Source of the DNA: 2-12-FULL-60-25 sp964638165
GTDB taxonomy: Bacteria > Patescibacteriota > Patescibacteriia > 2-12-FULL-60-25
Assembly (NCBI GenBank): GCA_964638165.1
Contig: CAZWYJ010000006.1
Coordinates: 1 to 27,363 of the forward strand
Direction of reading: 5' to 3'
DNA length: 27,363 nt
A program made the translations under genes and the position numbers. The notes beneath the pieces were generated by a model. That model ran no database searches and was not told where the DNA came from. It worked only from the letters and a program-made list of their open reading frames with translations. The first letter of the stretch is position 1. Each line of letters starts with the position of its first letter. This document shows positions 6,815 through 15,025 of this stretch, in pieces.

Positions 6815-7978
6815 ATGTCCGATATCTCTCTCCTCCCTGAAGACATGCGAGGGAAGGAGCAAATGGAAGAATCGAAGCCTAAACCGGCTCCAGTTGCGGA
6901 GTCGGGTTTGAAGATGCATGTCCCTTCCATGGAAGCGGACGAGGATATCGAGATTATTGAGGTTGATGAAGGGGATCTCGCTGCCGTGCTCTCGGAAGAG
7001 CCGTTCATGACGAAGTTTACGTACCGTCTCTCTCTCATTCTCGATCGTATTCGTGGTCAATTCCAGAAAAAGCAGGAAGTTGCACCGCCGCCAAAAGCTC
7101 CCCCGCAGTTCTTTAAGCCTCCTCGACCCGGTCTTGTCACGACCCCGTCATCGCTTTCCGCCGCTCCACCCGGAGGCCTCGGATCCGGTGGGAAGCTGTC
7201 CACGGCCTCGTCGGCGCCTGTTGCCGGAGCAACGTCCGCCGTAAAGAAGCCGGGTGAACGCGTTGTCCCGGGACGTTCCGGAGTGAGGATCATGCCACAG
7301 GCGAATGTCCCTCGTCGCGTGCGCGTGATTCGTCGTATCCGAAAGCCGGTGCGCGTTAGCCTGATTCCGCCGGAGGATTTGATCGTTTTTAGCGTAAACG
7401 TGGGACGTCGGAAGTGGACGCTTGGAATTTTTGTTTTTTTCTTTATCGCGTTTCTCATCGGAGGATATGTCTTTATCGGAAGGCAAACGGATACCGCATC
7501 CGCGCGCTTAGCGGAAGCGCGTGCGCAGAATGTTGCGGTTCAGGGACAGATCGCGGAACGGCTTGAGAAGTGGAGTGCGTATGAAGATTTGGAGGCGCGG
7601 TTGCGGATGCTCCGGTCGCAGCTCGACCAGCACGTGGTCGTTACACGGCTATTCGGCTTTTTGGAGGAAACGACTTTGCCGAACGTCACGTATCAGAATG
7701 CCATTTGGTCGGCTCAGGGGCAAAGGCTTTCGCTCGATGTTGCGGCGGCTTCGTATGACGCGACGGCGCAGCAAGTCATGGTGTTTGAAAATCATCCGTT
7801 CGTGAAAATGGTAGACGCATCCGGATTTACGGCGGAGAAGGATGCGGAGACGCGTGAGACGACTTCAATCCGATTTTCTTTAGCTATTGAGTTAAAGCCG
7901 GGGACGTTCATTGGTTCCGGGGTTATTCAGACGCCTGCAGACGCTCAAGCTTCATCTCAGGCAAACGTTCTCCCGTAA
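6815..7978 (+). CDS. pilN: PilN-like inner-membrane pilus assembly protein, long form
   Basis: PilN binds PilM through a short cytoplasmic motif and pairs with PilO in the periplasmic or extracytoplasmic space. From ATG 6815 the protein is 387 residues, about twice the usual PilN length. It starts with DISLLPEDMR, has a Pro/Ala-rich low-complexity linker (about 25-170), then a second PilN-like motif RVSLIPPEDL (about 180-189). One membrane helix follows (about 202-222), then a coiled-coil stretch and an alpha/beta C-terminal domain typical of PilN. In-frame ATGs at 6767 and 6794 give longer versions; 6815 is preferred because MSDISLLP resembles known PilN starts. Its stop overlaps the pilO start in TAATG. 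Confidence 0.85.
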   Translation: MSDISLLPEDMRGKEQMEESKPKPAPVAESGLKMHVPSMEADEDIEIIEVDEGDLAAVLSEEPFMTKFTYRLSLILDRIRGQFQKKQEVAPPPKAPPQFFKPPRPGLVTTPSSLSAAPPGGLGSGGKLSTASSAPVAGATSAVKKPGERVVPGRSGVRIMPQANVPRRVRVIRRIRKPVRVSLIPPEDLIVFSVNVGRRKWTLGIFVFFFIAFLIGGYVFIGRQTDTASARLAEARAQNVAVQGQIAERLEKWSAYEDLEARLRMLRSQLDQHVVVTRLFGFLEETTLPNVTYQNAIWSAQGQRLSLDVAAASYDATAQQVMVFENHPFVKMVDASGFTAEKDAETRETTSIRFSLAIELKPGTFIGSGVIQTPADAQASSQANVLP

Positions 7979-8799
7979 TGTATCGTATGGCGAATTTCCT
8001 CTCTCCGCAGCCATCTGCACCAACAACGCCTTCGCCCGAAGGTGGGGAGATTCGCGCGTCCGCGGCCAATCCGTCTCCTGCGCATAATTTTCATACGAAG
8101 AGTCCGGCCATCTCGCCCCAATCCGCGTCGTCCGCGAATACCCCCGTCGTTTCCTCTGAGCCCGTTTTCCATCGTCGCCCGTCAAAGTTGCTCGTTGAGT
8201 ACTACGCGATTACGTTTCTCTTCCTCATTGCGTGCGTTGTTTTGGGCGCGTATGTGCTTCTGCAACCCAAAATATTGCATTTTCGCTCCACGAATGACGA
8301 GATCGGCGTTCAGCTGAAAGAAACGGAGAATGCCAGGGCGTATTTGGTCTCACTGGAGGCGTCCATTGCCGCTGCATCCAGTATCCCTCCTGATGCCCTG
8401 CAGCGCGTGAACGAGGCACTCCCGAAGAAATTGAATATCCCAAAGCTCCTTCAGACCATGGATGAGATCGCTCGCATGAACAATGTGGATATCGGGAGCA
8501 TTCAATTTTCTCCCGGATCTCCACAGCCATCTTCGGGTTCGGATCCATTCGCGATCATTCCCGTCCAAACGAGTCTCGCGATCGAGGCGAGCGGGTATCG
8601 TGACATGAAGGATTTTTTGACGGATCTTGAAACGAACGTCCGCTTGATTGATATTCACACGATTAGCGTGAATGGCGGCTCGGACGGCAGGATTTCGTAT
8701 GCTATTCAGATGACGACGTACTCGCTCGGAGAGCCGATTCAACAGGCGCCATCATCGATCCCGATGAATGACATCGTTCCCGGTCCCCTGGATATTTAA
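7978..8799 (+). CDS. pilO: PilO-like inner-membrane pilus assembly protein
   Basis: PilO pairs with PilN in the alignment complex. The 273-residue protein has a Pro/Ser-rich cytoplasmic N-terminus (about 1-68, longer than in classical PilO), one membrane helix (about 76-96), a short coiled-coil (about 100-130) and a ferredoxin-like C-terminal half. In that half, LAIEASGYRDMKDFLTDLE is the typical PilO segment. The ATG overlaps the pilN stop by one base (TAATG), so translation is coupled. A second ATG is four codons in. Family identity rests on position, topology and that segment. Confidence 0.85.
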   Translation: MYRMANFLSPQPSAPTTPSPEGGEIRASAANPSPAHNFHTKSPAISPQSASSANTPVVSSEPVFHRRPSKLLVEYYAITFLFLIACVVLGAYVLLQPKILHFRSTNDEIGVQLKETENARAYLVSLEASIAAASSIPPDALQRVNEALPKKLNIPKLLQTMDEIARMNNVDIGSIQFSPGSPQPSSGSDPFAIIPVQTSLAIEASGYRDMKDFLTDLETNVRLIDIHTISVNGGSDGRISYAIQMTTYSLGEPIQQAPSSIPMNDIVPGPLDI

Positions 8800-8819
8800 A
8801 CGTTTCTCATTTTCGCTCC

Positions 8820-10157
8820 ATGTCTACTCCTTCCGCCATCACAAAACGTATCGCAGCGATTCTTGTCGCGGTCGCCTGTTTGGGTGTGATCTTTTGGGTC
8901 GGAACGAAGTTTTTTGAGCCCACGAGCGTTCCCTCGCCATTGCCACCGAAGTCACCGGTTTCTTTTCGCGGTGATACGGCGGTGCTCGAGCATCCTTTGT
9001 TTAAGACATTGCAGTTATTTGTGACGGGCGAGGTCCTTTTGGGTCCGGTCGGAAATACGTATCCTTTCGGAGCCCTTGCCGAGATCTCTACGTCGAGCTC
9101 GATACAGGATGCGCTCGCATTACAGCTCGCAACATTCGAAGTGGTTCCTCTGGGGGATGGGTACATTGTGAAGGATATTATTCGCGGGAGGGATGGACGG
9201 CTTCTGGCTTTAGTCTATCATCCGGATACCCAAGGAGTGCTCTATGAAATTCGTTCATACGCATGGAATGAGATGAGCGTTTTTTCGTCGTGGCACTCGG
9301 ACGCAATCGGTCCGGAGAGCCGCGTTTCCGTTATCGCGGAAGGCGGATCTGGAACCGTGTGGATGTTGAACGAACGTGGTCAGGTGGGTCGCGTGACGGA
9401 GTCGCAGAAGCCGGTATGGCTCGGCGTTCAGACGGGGTTAACCGGTTCGAATATGCGTATTGCGGTTGATAGTTCGGATCAGGTGTGGGTTTCGGATGGC
9501 ATGACCGTGTCCGTGGGGTCGGAGTCATCGTTCACGCCCGTAGATCTCTACGCGAGCATGTCCGAAAGCGAGCGCGCGAAATTTTCCAATCAGTTGTCGC
9601 TCCTTCCGTTGAACGTTCGACCCATGCCCCAAGGGGACGGATCGGATGGGCTGGTTCGTGCGGCGCTTCAGCCGGAAGGGTTCTTTTCGTTAGCTGATGG
9701 TCGGATGGCACTTACGACGGGCTATGCTGTGGCGCGACTCCCTCTTTCATCCACGAATCGCATTGAGTGGATTGATACGCTCGGTTCGCTCGCATTACCT
9801 TTGGCCGTGGCTTCGAATGGCGATGTGTGGGCATTGCGGTATACGGACGAAACGCTCACGCGCCTTCGTGGGACGGAGTCAATAGGTTTTGGGGCGAACT
9901 CTTCCCCTCGGGATGCGAGGGAGAATCCGGATCTTTTTACGAGCGGAAGTACGCGGTTTTTTGCTTTTGATTACGCGGCAACATCCACCTTCCTCTGGTC
10001 CACGGACGGCATGTCTTGGGGGAATCAGATTGTCGTGGCATCCGGAACCATGCCGAACGACACGATTCGGAAGATTGCGAGTGATCGGTGGGGGATCTGG
10101 GCGATGTTGAGCCAAGGGGGATTGATGCGTATTTTTGACGGCGCGAAGATTCAATAA
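8820..10157 (+). CDS. Membrane-anchored propeller-like protein in the pilus operon
   Basis: This 445-residue protein sits where other pilus operons carry pilP. An N-terminal hydrophobic segment (about 9-30) anchors it outside the membrane. Residues about 60-84 (FKTLQLFVTGEVLLGPVGNT) loosely recall PilP- or PilO-associated sequences of related bacteria. The rest contains repeated Trp-centred motifs of the two-component-regulator-propeller type: GTVWMLNERGQVGRV, QVWVSDGMTVSV, GDVWALRYTDETLTRL and GIWAMLSQGGLMRIFDG. These suggest a beta-propeller of perhaps six or seven blades. It lies 20 nt after pilO and 14 nt before pilB. A scaffold or ligand-binding role on the cell surface is inference; no enzyme motif is seen. 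Confidence 0.7.
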   Translation: MSTPSAITKRIAAILVAVACLGVIFWVGTKFFEPTSVPSPLPPKSPVSFRGDTAVLEHPLFKTLQLFVTGEVLLGPVGNTYPFGALAEISTSSSIQDALALQLATFEVVPLGDGYIVKDIIRGRDGRLLALVYHPDTQGVLYEIRSYAWNEMSVFSSWHSDAIGPESRVSVIAEGGSGTVWMLNERGQVGRVTESQKPVWLGVQTGLTGSNMRIAVDSSDQVWVSDGMTVSVGSESSFTPVDLYASMSESERAKFSNQLSLLPLNVRPMPQGDGSDGLVRAALQPEGFFSLADGRMALTTGYAVARLPLSSTNRIEWIDTLGSLALPLAVASNGDVWALRYTDETLTRLRGTESIGFGANSSPRDARENPDLFTSGSTRFFAFDYAATSTFLWSTDGMSWGNQIVVASGTMPNDTIRKIASDRWGIWAMLSQGGLMRIFDGAKIQ

Positions 10158-10171
10158 TTCACATAGGGGCT

Positions 10172-11974
10172 ATGAATGAAGCGATTCTTCGGATTCTCAT
10201 CGAGAAGGAGGTGATCACGGACAAGGCCGCGAACATTATTCGTGATCTCGTTTCGAGAGGAAAAACGTTGGAGCAAGCCATCGTCGGTGGACGGTATGCT
10301 TCGGATGTTGATTATGCCATCGCGCTCGCGGATGCCTACGGGTTGCCTTTTTTGAATTTGGAGAAGTGGGAACCGTCTCCGGAAACGCTTGCATTAGTTC
10401 CAACGGAGGTCATGAAGACGTTTCGCGTTTTGCCGATCAGTCTCAGTCCGGATCAGGTGTTCACGTTCGCCCTTACGAACCCCAAAGATATTCGCGCGGA
10501 GGAGGCTGTTGATTTTTATGCGTCCGGTAAGGGGTGGAAGTCCACGCAGGTCGTTGTTCCGGCTGGTCAAATTCAAAAACTATTAAAAATCGGCGGAATT
10601 GGAGAGGTGTCGGATTTCATAGAGCAGATTGATACGTCGAAGAAGGAGCGTGCCAAGGAGGAGAAGGAAGTTGAGGGGTTGAAGGAGATTATCAAAGGCG
10701 CACCTGTTGCGCGCATGCTCACGACGATCATGGCGAATGCCGTTGAGCAGCATGCCTCCGATATTCATATCGAGCCGGTCGGTGGAGAGAGTCGTATCCG
10801 GTATCGTATTGATGGCGTGCTACGCACGGTTCTCTCCCTCCCGTCTAGCGTACATCCGGCGCTCGTCGCTCGTGTCAAGGTCCTCGCAAACCTCAAACTC
10901 GACGAAACGCGCGTGCCACAAGACGGCCGTATTCGCCAGACGTACGCCGAAAAGAAAATCGACTTTCGCATCTCCACACTTCCGGTTGTTGATAATGAGA
11001 AAGTCGTTCTCCGTATTTTGGATACGACGAAGGGCGCACCGACATTGGAGGCGCTCGGGTATCGAAAGGAGCATGTGGATATCATCGCGGAAGAGATTCG
11101 GAAATCGCATGGCATGGTTCTCGTGACCGGGCCTACGGGATCCGGAAAGTCCACGACGCTCTTCGCGTGTTTAAATTTGCTCAATAATGACGGGGTGAAT
11201 ATCTCGACGCTTGAGGATCCGGTTGAGTACTACATTCAGGGCGTGAACCAGTCTCAAGTGCGGCCACAGATCGGATATACGTTCGCAACAGGGCTTCGTT
11301 CGCTTCTACGTCAAGACCCGAACGTGATCATGGTTGGAGAGATCCGTGACCGCGAAACCGCGGAATTGGCCATTCACGCTTCTCTGACCGGGCACTTGAT
11401 GTTCTCCACGCTTCACACGAATGATGCATTCGGTATTGTTCCGCGTTTGATTGATATCGGCGTAGAGCCGTTTTTGCTCGCGGCGACGATCAATATCGGT
11501 ATCGCACAACGTCTCGCGCGACGTATTTGCGACAACTGCAAGGAGAAGCAGGAGATAGAACCCGAAATCGTCGAAAAGCTCAAGCAGGAGCTTGGGGGTA
11601 TTCCGAAGAAGTACGTTGGGAGCGATATTGATATTGAGCATCCAACGTTTTACCACGGTCGCGGATGCGCACAGTGCAAGGATACGGGATACTTTGGTCG
11701 CGTCGCGATCGCCGAGTTGCTGTTTTTTACCACAAATGCGCGCAAACTCGTTGAAAAAGGATTTCCGCTCGCAGAGGTGATTGAGGAGGCAAAGAGCCAG
11801 GAGATGCTCTCTCTCCGTCAGGACGCGCTCTTGAAGGCGCTTGAAGGGGAAACGACGGTCGAAGAAGTTTTCCGGCTTTCTCAAGAAACGGAGGAGGAAG
11901 AGGACGCGTCCATGATCCTCGAGCCAGAGAAGGTGGCGAAGACCGGGGGCGCTTCCGTCACACCTGCCGTATGA
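10172..11974 (+). CDS. pilB: Type IV pilus extension ATPase PilB
   Basis: PilB is the cytoplasmic hexameric motor that powers pilin insertion into the growing fibre. The 600 residues contain an N-terminal GspE/MshEN-like domain (about 1-155), a charged linker (155-170), and the secretion-ATPase domain. Motifs are Walker A GPTGSGKST (320-328), Asp box STLEDPVEY (345-353), Walker B VIMVGEIRD (385-393) and His box HLMFSTLHTNDA (408-419). A zinc-binding tetracysteine is at C453, C456, C499 and C502; it marks extension ATPases and is missing from PilT. The C-terminus has an acidic tail. The start follows AGGGG closely (spacing only 2 nt). Its stop overlaps the next gene by 4 nt (ATGA). Confidence 0.97.
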   Translation: MNEAILRILIEKEVITDKAANIIRDLVSRGKTLEQAIVGGRYASDVDYAIALADAYGLPFLNLEKWEPSPETLALVPTEVMKTFRVLPISLSPDQVFTFALTNPKDIRAEEAVDFYASGKGWKSTQVVVPAGQIQKLLKIGGIGEVSDFIEQIDTSKKERAKEEKEVEGLKEIIKGAPVARMLTTIMANAVEQHASDIHIEPVGGESRIRYRIDGVLRTVLSLPSSVHPALVARVKVLANLKLDETRVPQDGRIRQTYAEKKIDFRISTLPVVDNEKVVLRILDTTKGAPTLEALGYRKEHVDIIAEEIRKSHGMVLVTGPTGSGKSTTLFACLNLLNNDGVNISTLEDPVEYYIQGVNQSQVRPQIGYTFATGLRSLLRQDPNVIMVGEIRDRETAELAIHASLTGHLMFSTLHTNDAFGIVPRLIDIGVEPFLLAATINIGIAQRLARRICDNCKEKQEIEPEIVEKLKQELGGIPKKYVGSDIDIEHPTFYHGRGCAQCKDTGYFGRVAIAELLFFTTNARKLVEKGFPLAEVIEEAKSQEMLSLRQDALLKALEGETTVEEVFRLSQETEEEEDASMILEPEKVAKTGGASVTPAV

Positions 11975-12360
11975 CGGACGTGATCGTTGCGGATCGGGAT
12001 GCGTACTTCGCAGAAGTATGCGTGCGTCGTTTTCAGGAACGTGGCATGTGCGCTCGGTATGCGTGCAATGGATCAGTATGCCTTCGGATGGTTCAGGAGG
12101 AGCGTCCGCATATCGTGATCGTCTCTATGGCATTGGACGGCTTGGCCGGGTTTGCGCTCGTTGCGCGTCTCCGAGAATTGCCTGAGCCGTCTCGGCCGGG
12201 TTCGATTGCCGTTGTGGCGCTTGCGCCGGATCCCGAAGATCTTCAGAAGTCTCGCGCCCTCGGATGTTCGGGATATTTCGTGCGCCCGGCCATATCTATC
12301 GAGGCGTTCGTCCGCCGTGTCTGTTCCATGCGCGCGTTACTGTCCCATTCTTCCGGATAG
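11971..12360 (+). CDS. Degenerate (pseudo) receiver-domain protein
   Basis: This 129-residue stand-alone domain has a response-regulator receiver layout but lacks the phosphorylation chemistry. The first-strand acid pair is present (VADRD, D8 and D10). The phosphoacceptor position after the third strand is serine, VIVSMALDGLAGF (S52), instead of Asp. The conserved switch Thr/Ser is Ala (VVALA). The conserved Lys before Pro is Arg (FVRPA, R105). It overlaps pilB by 4 nt, and pilC starts 23 nt after it. It is therefore probably a phosphorylation-independent partner of the PilB or PilC machinery. The fold call is fairly firm, the role is inferred. Confidence 0.75.
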   Translation: MTDVIVADRDAYFAEVCVRRFQERGMCARYACNGSVCLRMVQEERPHIVIVSMALDGLAGFALVARLRELPEPSRPGSIAVVALAPDPEDLQKSRALGCSGYFVRPAISIEAFVRRVCSMRALLSHSSG

Positions 12361-12383
12361 CGTGGTAGTGTCTCTTATGCTGT

Positions 12384-13592
12384 ATGCCGACATATAAATA
12401 TCGCGTTCGAACTGAAGATGGTCGTATCCAGGCCGGTTTGGTTGATGCCGCGAATCCGAATCAGGCTTCGGAGGCATTGGCGGAACGCGGATTCGACGTC
12501 ATCCTGCTTGAGCCGTATCAGCGCGCGAGTCAGGAAAAGAGCATTCTTTCCTTTTTTAATCGCGTTAAAGCAAAGGACATTGTTATCATGAGCCGGACGC
12601 TTTCCGTAATGGTCTCTGCCTCCGTTCCGCTCGTAGATGCTTTGAAGAATATCGCTATTCAGACGTCGAATCCGATTTTGCGACAAGTCATGGCGGATGT
12701 GGCGAGCGAGGTTGAAACGGGCGCGAGGCTGTCGGATGCGTTCGAACGGCACCCGAAGACGTTTGGAATGTTCTTCGTGAACATGATTCGGTCCGGTGAA
12801 ACGTCAGGTCAGTTGCAGCAGGTTTTGGAGTACCTTGCGGATCAGCAGGAGAAGGACTATGACCTCACGAGCCGAATTCGTGGCGCGTTCACGTATCCGA
12901 TTTTCGTTTTGACGGCACTTGGCATTGTGGGGTTCCTCATGATCACGTTCGTGGTTCCGAGTCTTACCAGTATCTTGGAGGAGGCGGGGCAAGAGCTTCC
13001 GATCACGACGAAGATGTTGATTGCCGTTTCCAGTTTTTTTCAGCACTTCTGGATTTTGATCATTGTCGGACTCATCCTCCTTGTCGTCGGGATTCAATTT
13101 TTTATCCGGACGCCGTACGGGAGGGAATTTATTGACATGTTGAAGTTGCGCATGCCGATTTTTGGAAAGCTCTTTCAGAATATCTACGTGGTTCGATTTT
13201 CTCGCTCGCTCGGCACATTGATCAGTGGTGGCGTGGACCAGGTCACGGCTCTTGAGATCGTTTCGGGAATTGTGGGAAATCAGGTCTGGAGGCGCTTGAT
13301 TTTCGAGACGATTCGGGAAGTAAACGAGGGAAATTCTATTACCACGGCATTCCTTCGCAGTCCCTACGTACCGATGTTGATGAATCAAATGCTCGCGGTG
13401 GGAGAAGAGACGGGGCGTTTACAGGAGGTTCTTGATCGCACGTCGGACTTCTTTAAGCGCGAGGTGGATAACCTTGTCCGCAACCTCGTTACCCTGATCG
13501 AACCTTTGGTCATGGTTCTGCTCGGTCTTGCGGTCGGCGTGATGGTGAGCGCGATCATGCTTCCGCTCTACAATATGTCTTCTGCCGTATAG
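12384..13592 (+). CDS. pilC: Type IV pilus inner-membrane platform protein PilC
   Basis: PilC is the polytopic membrane platform on which PilB acts to add pilins. The 402 residues have the N-terminal YKYRVRTEDGRIQAG segment typical of PilC/GspF. Two T2SSF domains follow (about 66-190 and 265-395) with the paired motifs GARLSDAFERHPKTFG and SGETSGQLQQVLEYLADQQEK, mirrored by VGEETGRLQEVLDRTSDFF. Membrane helices are at about 167-192, 213-236 and 370-396. Length is normal. The stop codon overlaps the left arm of an inverted repeat, which probably ends the pilM-pilC transcript. Confidence 0.96.
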   Translation: MPTYKYRVRTEDGRIQAGLVDAANPNQASEALAERGFDVILLEPYQRASQEKSILSFFNRVKAKDIVIMSRTLSVMVSASVPLVDALKNIAIQTSNPILRQVMADVASEVETGARLSDAFERHPKTFGMFFVNMIRSGETSGQLQQVLEYLADQQEKDYDLTSRIRGAFTYPIFVLTALGIVGFLMITFVVPSLTSILEEAGQELPITTKMLIAVSSFFQHFWILIIVGLILLVVGIQFFIRTPYGREFIDMLKLRMPIFGKLFQNIYVVRFSRSLGTLISGGVDQVTALEIVSGIVGNQVWRRLIFETIREVNEGNSITTAFLRSPYVPMLMNQMLAVGEETGRLQEVLDRTSDFFKREVDNLVRNLVTLIEPLVMVLLGLAVGVMVSAIMLPLYNMSSAV

Positions 13593-13682
13593 GAAAAGGG
13601 GTTAGGGGATTAAGCCCTTAGGGATATATGGGGAAAATTCGATCATCCCTTATAGGCTTAAAGGTCTAACCCCTTATTTTCC
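13591..13682. repeat. Inverted repeat at the pilC stop, likely terminator
   Basis: The left arm (13591-13625) begins inside the pilC stop codon, and the right arm is 13644-13682. Arms of 35-39 nt pair with small gaps: AGGAAAAGGGGTTAG faces CTAACCCCTTATTTTCCT, and AAGCCCTTAGGGAT faces ATCCCTTATAGGCTT. It separates the assembly-machinery genes from the pilin genes. Confidence 0.7.
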
Positions 13683-13733
13683 TCATTCCGACTTTATCCT
13701 CATGCTTCCCATGTCGCGTTTGAAGAAAAAATG

Positions 13734-13742
13734 TGTTATACT
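13734..13742 (+). promoter_or_regulatory. Extended -10 box of the first pilin gene
   Basis: TGTTATACT matches the extended -10 consensus closely. It lies 43 nt before the ATG at 13786, giving a 5' leader of roughly 35 nt, longer than at other first genes in the window. No Shine-Dalgarno is visible in that leader. Confidence 0.5.
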
Positions 13743-13785
13743 TATCCACAGACTAAAACGTCCACCAATTTATTCCATTATTCTT

Positions 13786-14256
13786 ATGATGAAAACGAAA
13801 AAAGGTTTCACGCTCATTGAGCTTCTCGTGGTGATCGCCATTATCGGCCTTCTTGCCACGCTTGCCGTTGTGGCATTCGGCAATGCCCGAGGTCGCGCCC
13901 GTGACGCAAAGCGCGTCGCGGACATGAACGCCGTTTTGAAAGCGCTCACCACAGCCGATCTCGACGGCATTACGGCGTCCGGCGCGTGCACGGATCCTGC
14001 CGCTGCGGATCCTCGCAGACTTTCTTCATGTACGCTTGCGGGACTCTCCACGTACATCAATCTTTCGGTGATTAATGATCCGAGCGGTACGGCGATTTGC
14101 GCCGCTCTCCCGACGGCTATTACCGCCCCATGTAACTATAGTGTTGCGCAAGGATTTACTCCGCAGAACTTCACAATCCGTTTTTATCTCGAGACGGGTG
14201 CCGGGAGCCTTGCTGCCGGAGGACACTATGCTTCGGGGAGCGTAGGTATTCAGTAA
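13786..14256 (+). CDS. Type IV pilin (major-pilin candidate)
   Basis: Prepilin with a short basic leader, MMKTKKG, cleaved before FTLIELLVVIAIIGLL, the canonical N-methylated hydrophobic helix with Glu at +5. The 156-residue precursor continues with the charged stretch ARGRARDAKRVADMNAVLKAL, common in pilins of these bacteria, and a small globular domain with several cysteines that could form disulfides. The frame is open to 13702, but ATG 13786 gives the standard leader. Its own promoter upstream and a strong terminator downstream make it a separate unit, as expected for an abundantly made pilin. Which pilin is the main subunit cannot be told from sequence. Confidence 0.93.
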   Translation: MMKTKKGFTLIELLVVIAIIGLLATLAVVAFGNARGRARDAKRVADMNAVLKALTTADLDGITASGACTDPAAADPRRLSSCTLAGLSTYINLSVINDPSGTAICAALPTAITAPCNYSVAQGFTPQNFTIRFYLETGAGSLAAGGHYASGSVGIQ

Positions 14257-14271
14257 TAAAAAATAGGAATC

Positions 14272-14308
14272 AACAAAAGACTCCTATGCCACGGGGAGTC
14301 TTTTTGTT
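14272..14308 (+). terminator. Rho-independent terminator of the first pilin gene
   Basis: AACAAAAGACTCC (14272-14284) pairs with GGGAGTCTTTTTGTT (14294-14308) around a short loop. The A-rich left side and T-run right side make it usable in both directions. Confidence 0.85.
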
Positions 14309-14325
14309 ATGAGTTTCATCGTGGA

Positions 14326-14493
14326 GAACGGGGAACGGCTCTGGACCTCCACGTAGAACGTGGCACCGCCAGCCGACAGGCGGGAGTACAGGGAAGGGAG
14401 CTTGCTATGAAAGGTCATGCCTCTTTGTGAGTTCCCCTCCCTTCCGAGGCTTTTGCGAGGAACGAGGGAGGGTTAGGGGAGGGACGTGTTCTC
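14326..14493. repeat. Composite of dispersed GC-rich hairpins between the two pilin genes
   Basis: Non-coding stretch packed with small palindromes: CCACGT/ACGTGG (14348-14362), CCGCC/GGCGG around AGCCGACA (14367-14384), and a CCCTCCC/GGGAGGG pair (about 14436-14470). GGAGAAC (14325-14331) and GTTCTCC (14490-14496) form distant outer arms. ACAGGGAAGGGAGCTTGCT (14388-14406) is an exact reverse-complement copy of 3145-3163, and AGTTCCCCTCCCT also recurs there. It is a dispersed repeat family of unknown origin. Confidence 0.6.
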
Positions 14494-14533
14494 CGGGAGG
14501 GTCGTAGAAAATTTCGTGCATTGCCGTCTTTCC

Positions 14534-14542
14534 TGCTATCAT
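14534..14542 (+). promoter_or_regulatory. Extended -10 box of the second pilin gene
   Basis: TGCTATCAT ends 9 nt before ATG 14552, with no Shine-Dalgarno between them. This predicts a leaderless or nearly leaderless transcript for the second pilin and the genes after it. Confidence 0.5.
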
Positions 14543-14551
14543 ATCCTTCGT

Positions 14552-15013
14552 ATGTTGCAAAAACATTCGCGAGGTTTTACGTTCATCGAGTTGCTCATCG
14601 TGATTGCGATTATCGGCCTCCTGGTCGCTTTGAGTGTCATGGTGTTGAATGGGGCGCGCAAGAAGTCTCGGGATGCCAAGAGGGTGAGTGATATCCAGGT
14701 CGTACGAGCGGCATTGGAACAGCATTGGGTTGAACGGGCCTCTTACCCTCTAAGTCCGTCTCCGGCGAATTTGGGGACAGGGGCGCATCAGTCCTTAACG
14801 TCGAACGGATTTGAGGCAACTCCGACCGGAGAGGTGTACCTTGAGCGCGTTCCCGTTGGCGCCAGGAACGGCGAATACTATTCGTACGAGTGCGATTCGG
14901 GAACGGTAGGGTATACGATTTCTTTCACGACAGAGAGCAATACGTCGTACGGACCGGCCGGAACATACTATGCGCACTCGAGTCGCGTTGATGCGGATCC
15001 CACGCAAAAATAA
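14552..15013 (+). CDS. Type IV pilin-like protein
   Basis: The prepilin leader MLQKHSRG is followed by FTFIELLIVIAIIGLLVALS, with the required Glu at +5 and a membrane-spanning helix. The charged GARKKSRDAKRVSDIQVVRAAL follows, as in the first pilin, so the two are related. The mature part is about 145 residues and ends in a Tyr/Ser-rich domain. ATG 14552 is chosen over upstream in-frame starts because it gives a normal leader and follows the -10 box. Twelve bases separate its stop from pilD, so pilin, peptidase and minor pilins form one unit. Confidence 0.92.
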   Translation: MLQKHSRGFTFIELLIVIAIIGLLVALSVMVLNGARKKSRDAKRVSDIQVVRAALEQHWVERASYPLSPSPANLGTGAHQSLTSNGFEATPTGEVYLERVPVGARNGEYYSYECDSGTVGYTISFTTESNTSYGPAGTYYAHSSRVDADPTQK

Positions 15014-15025
15014 CAGGTCACGACC

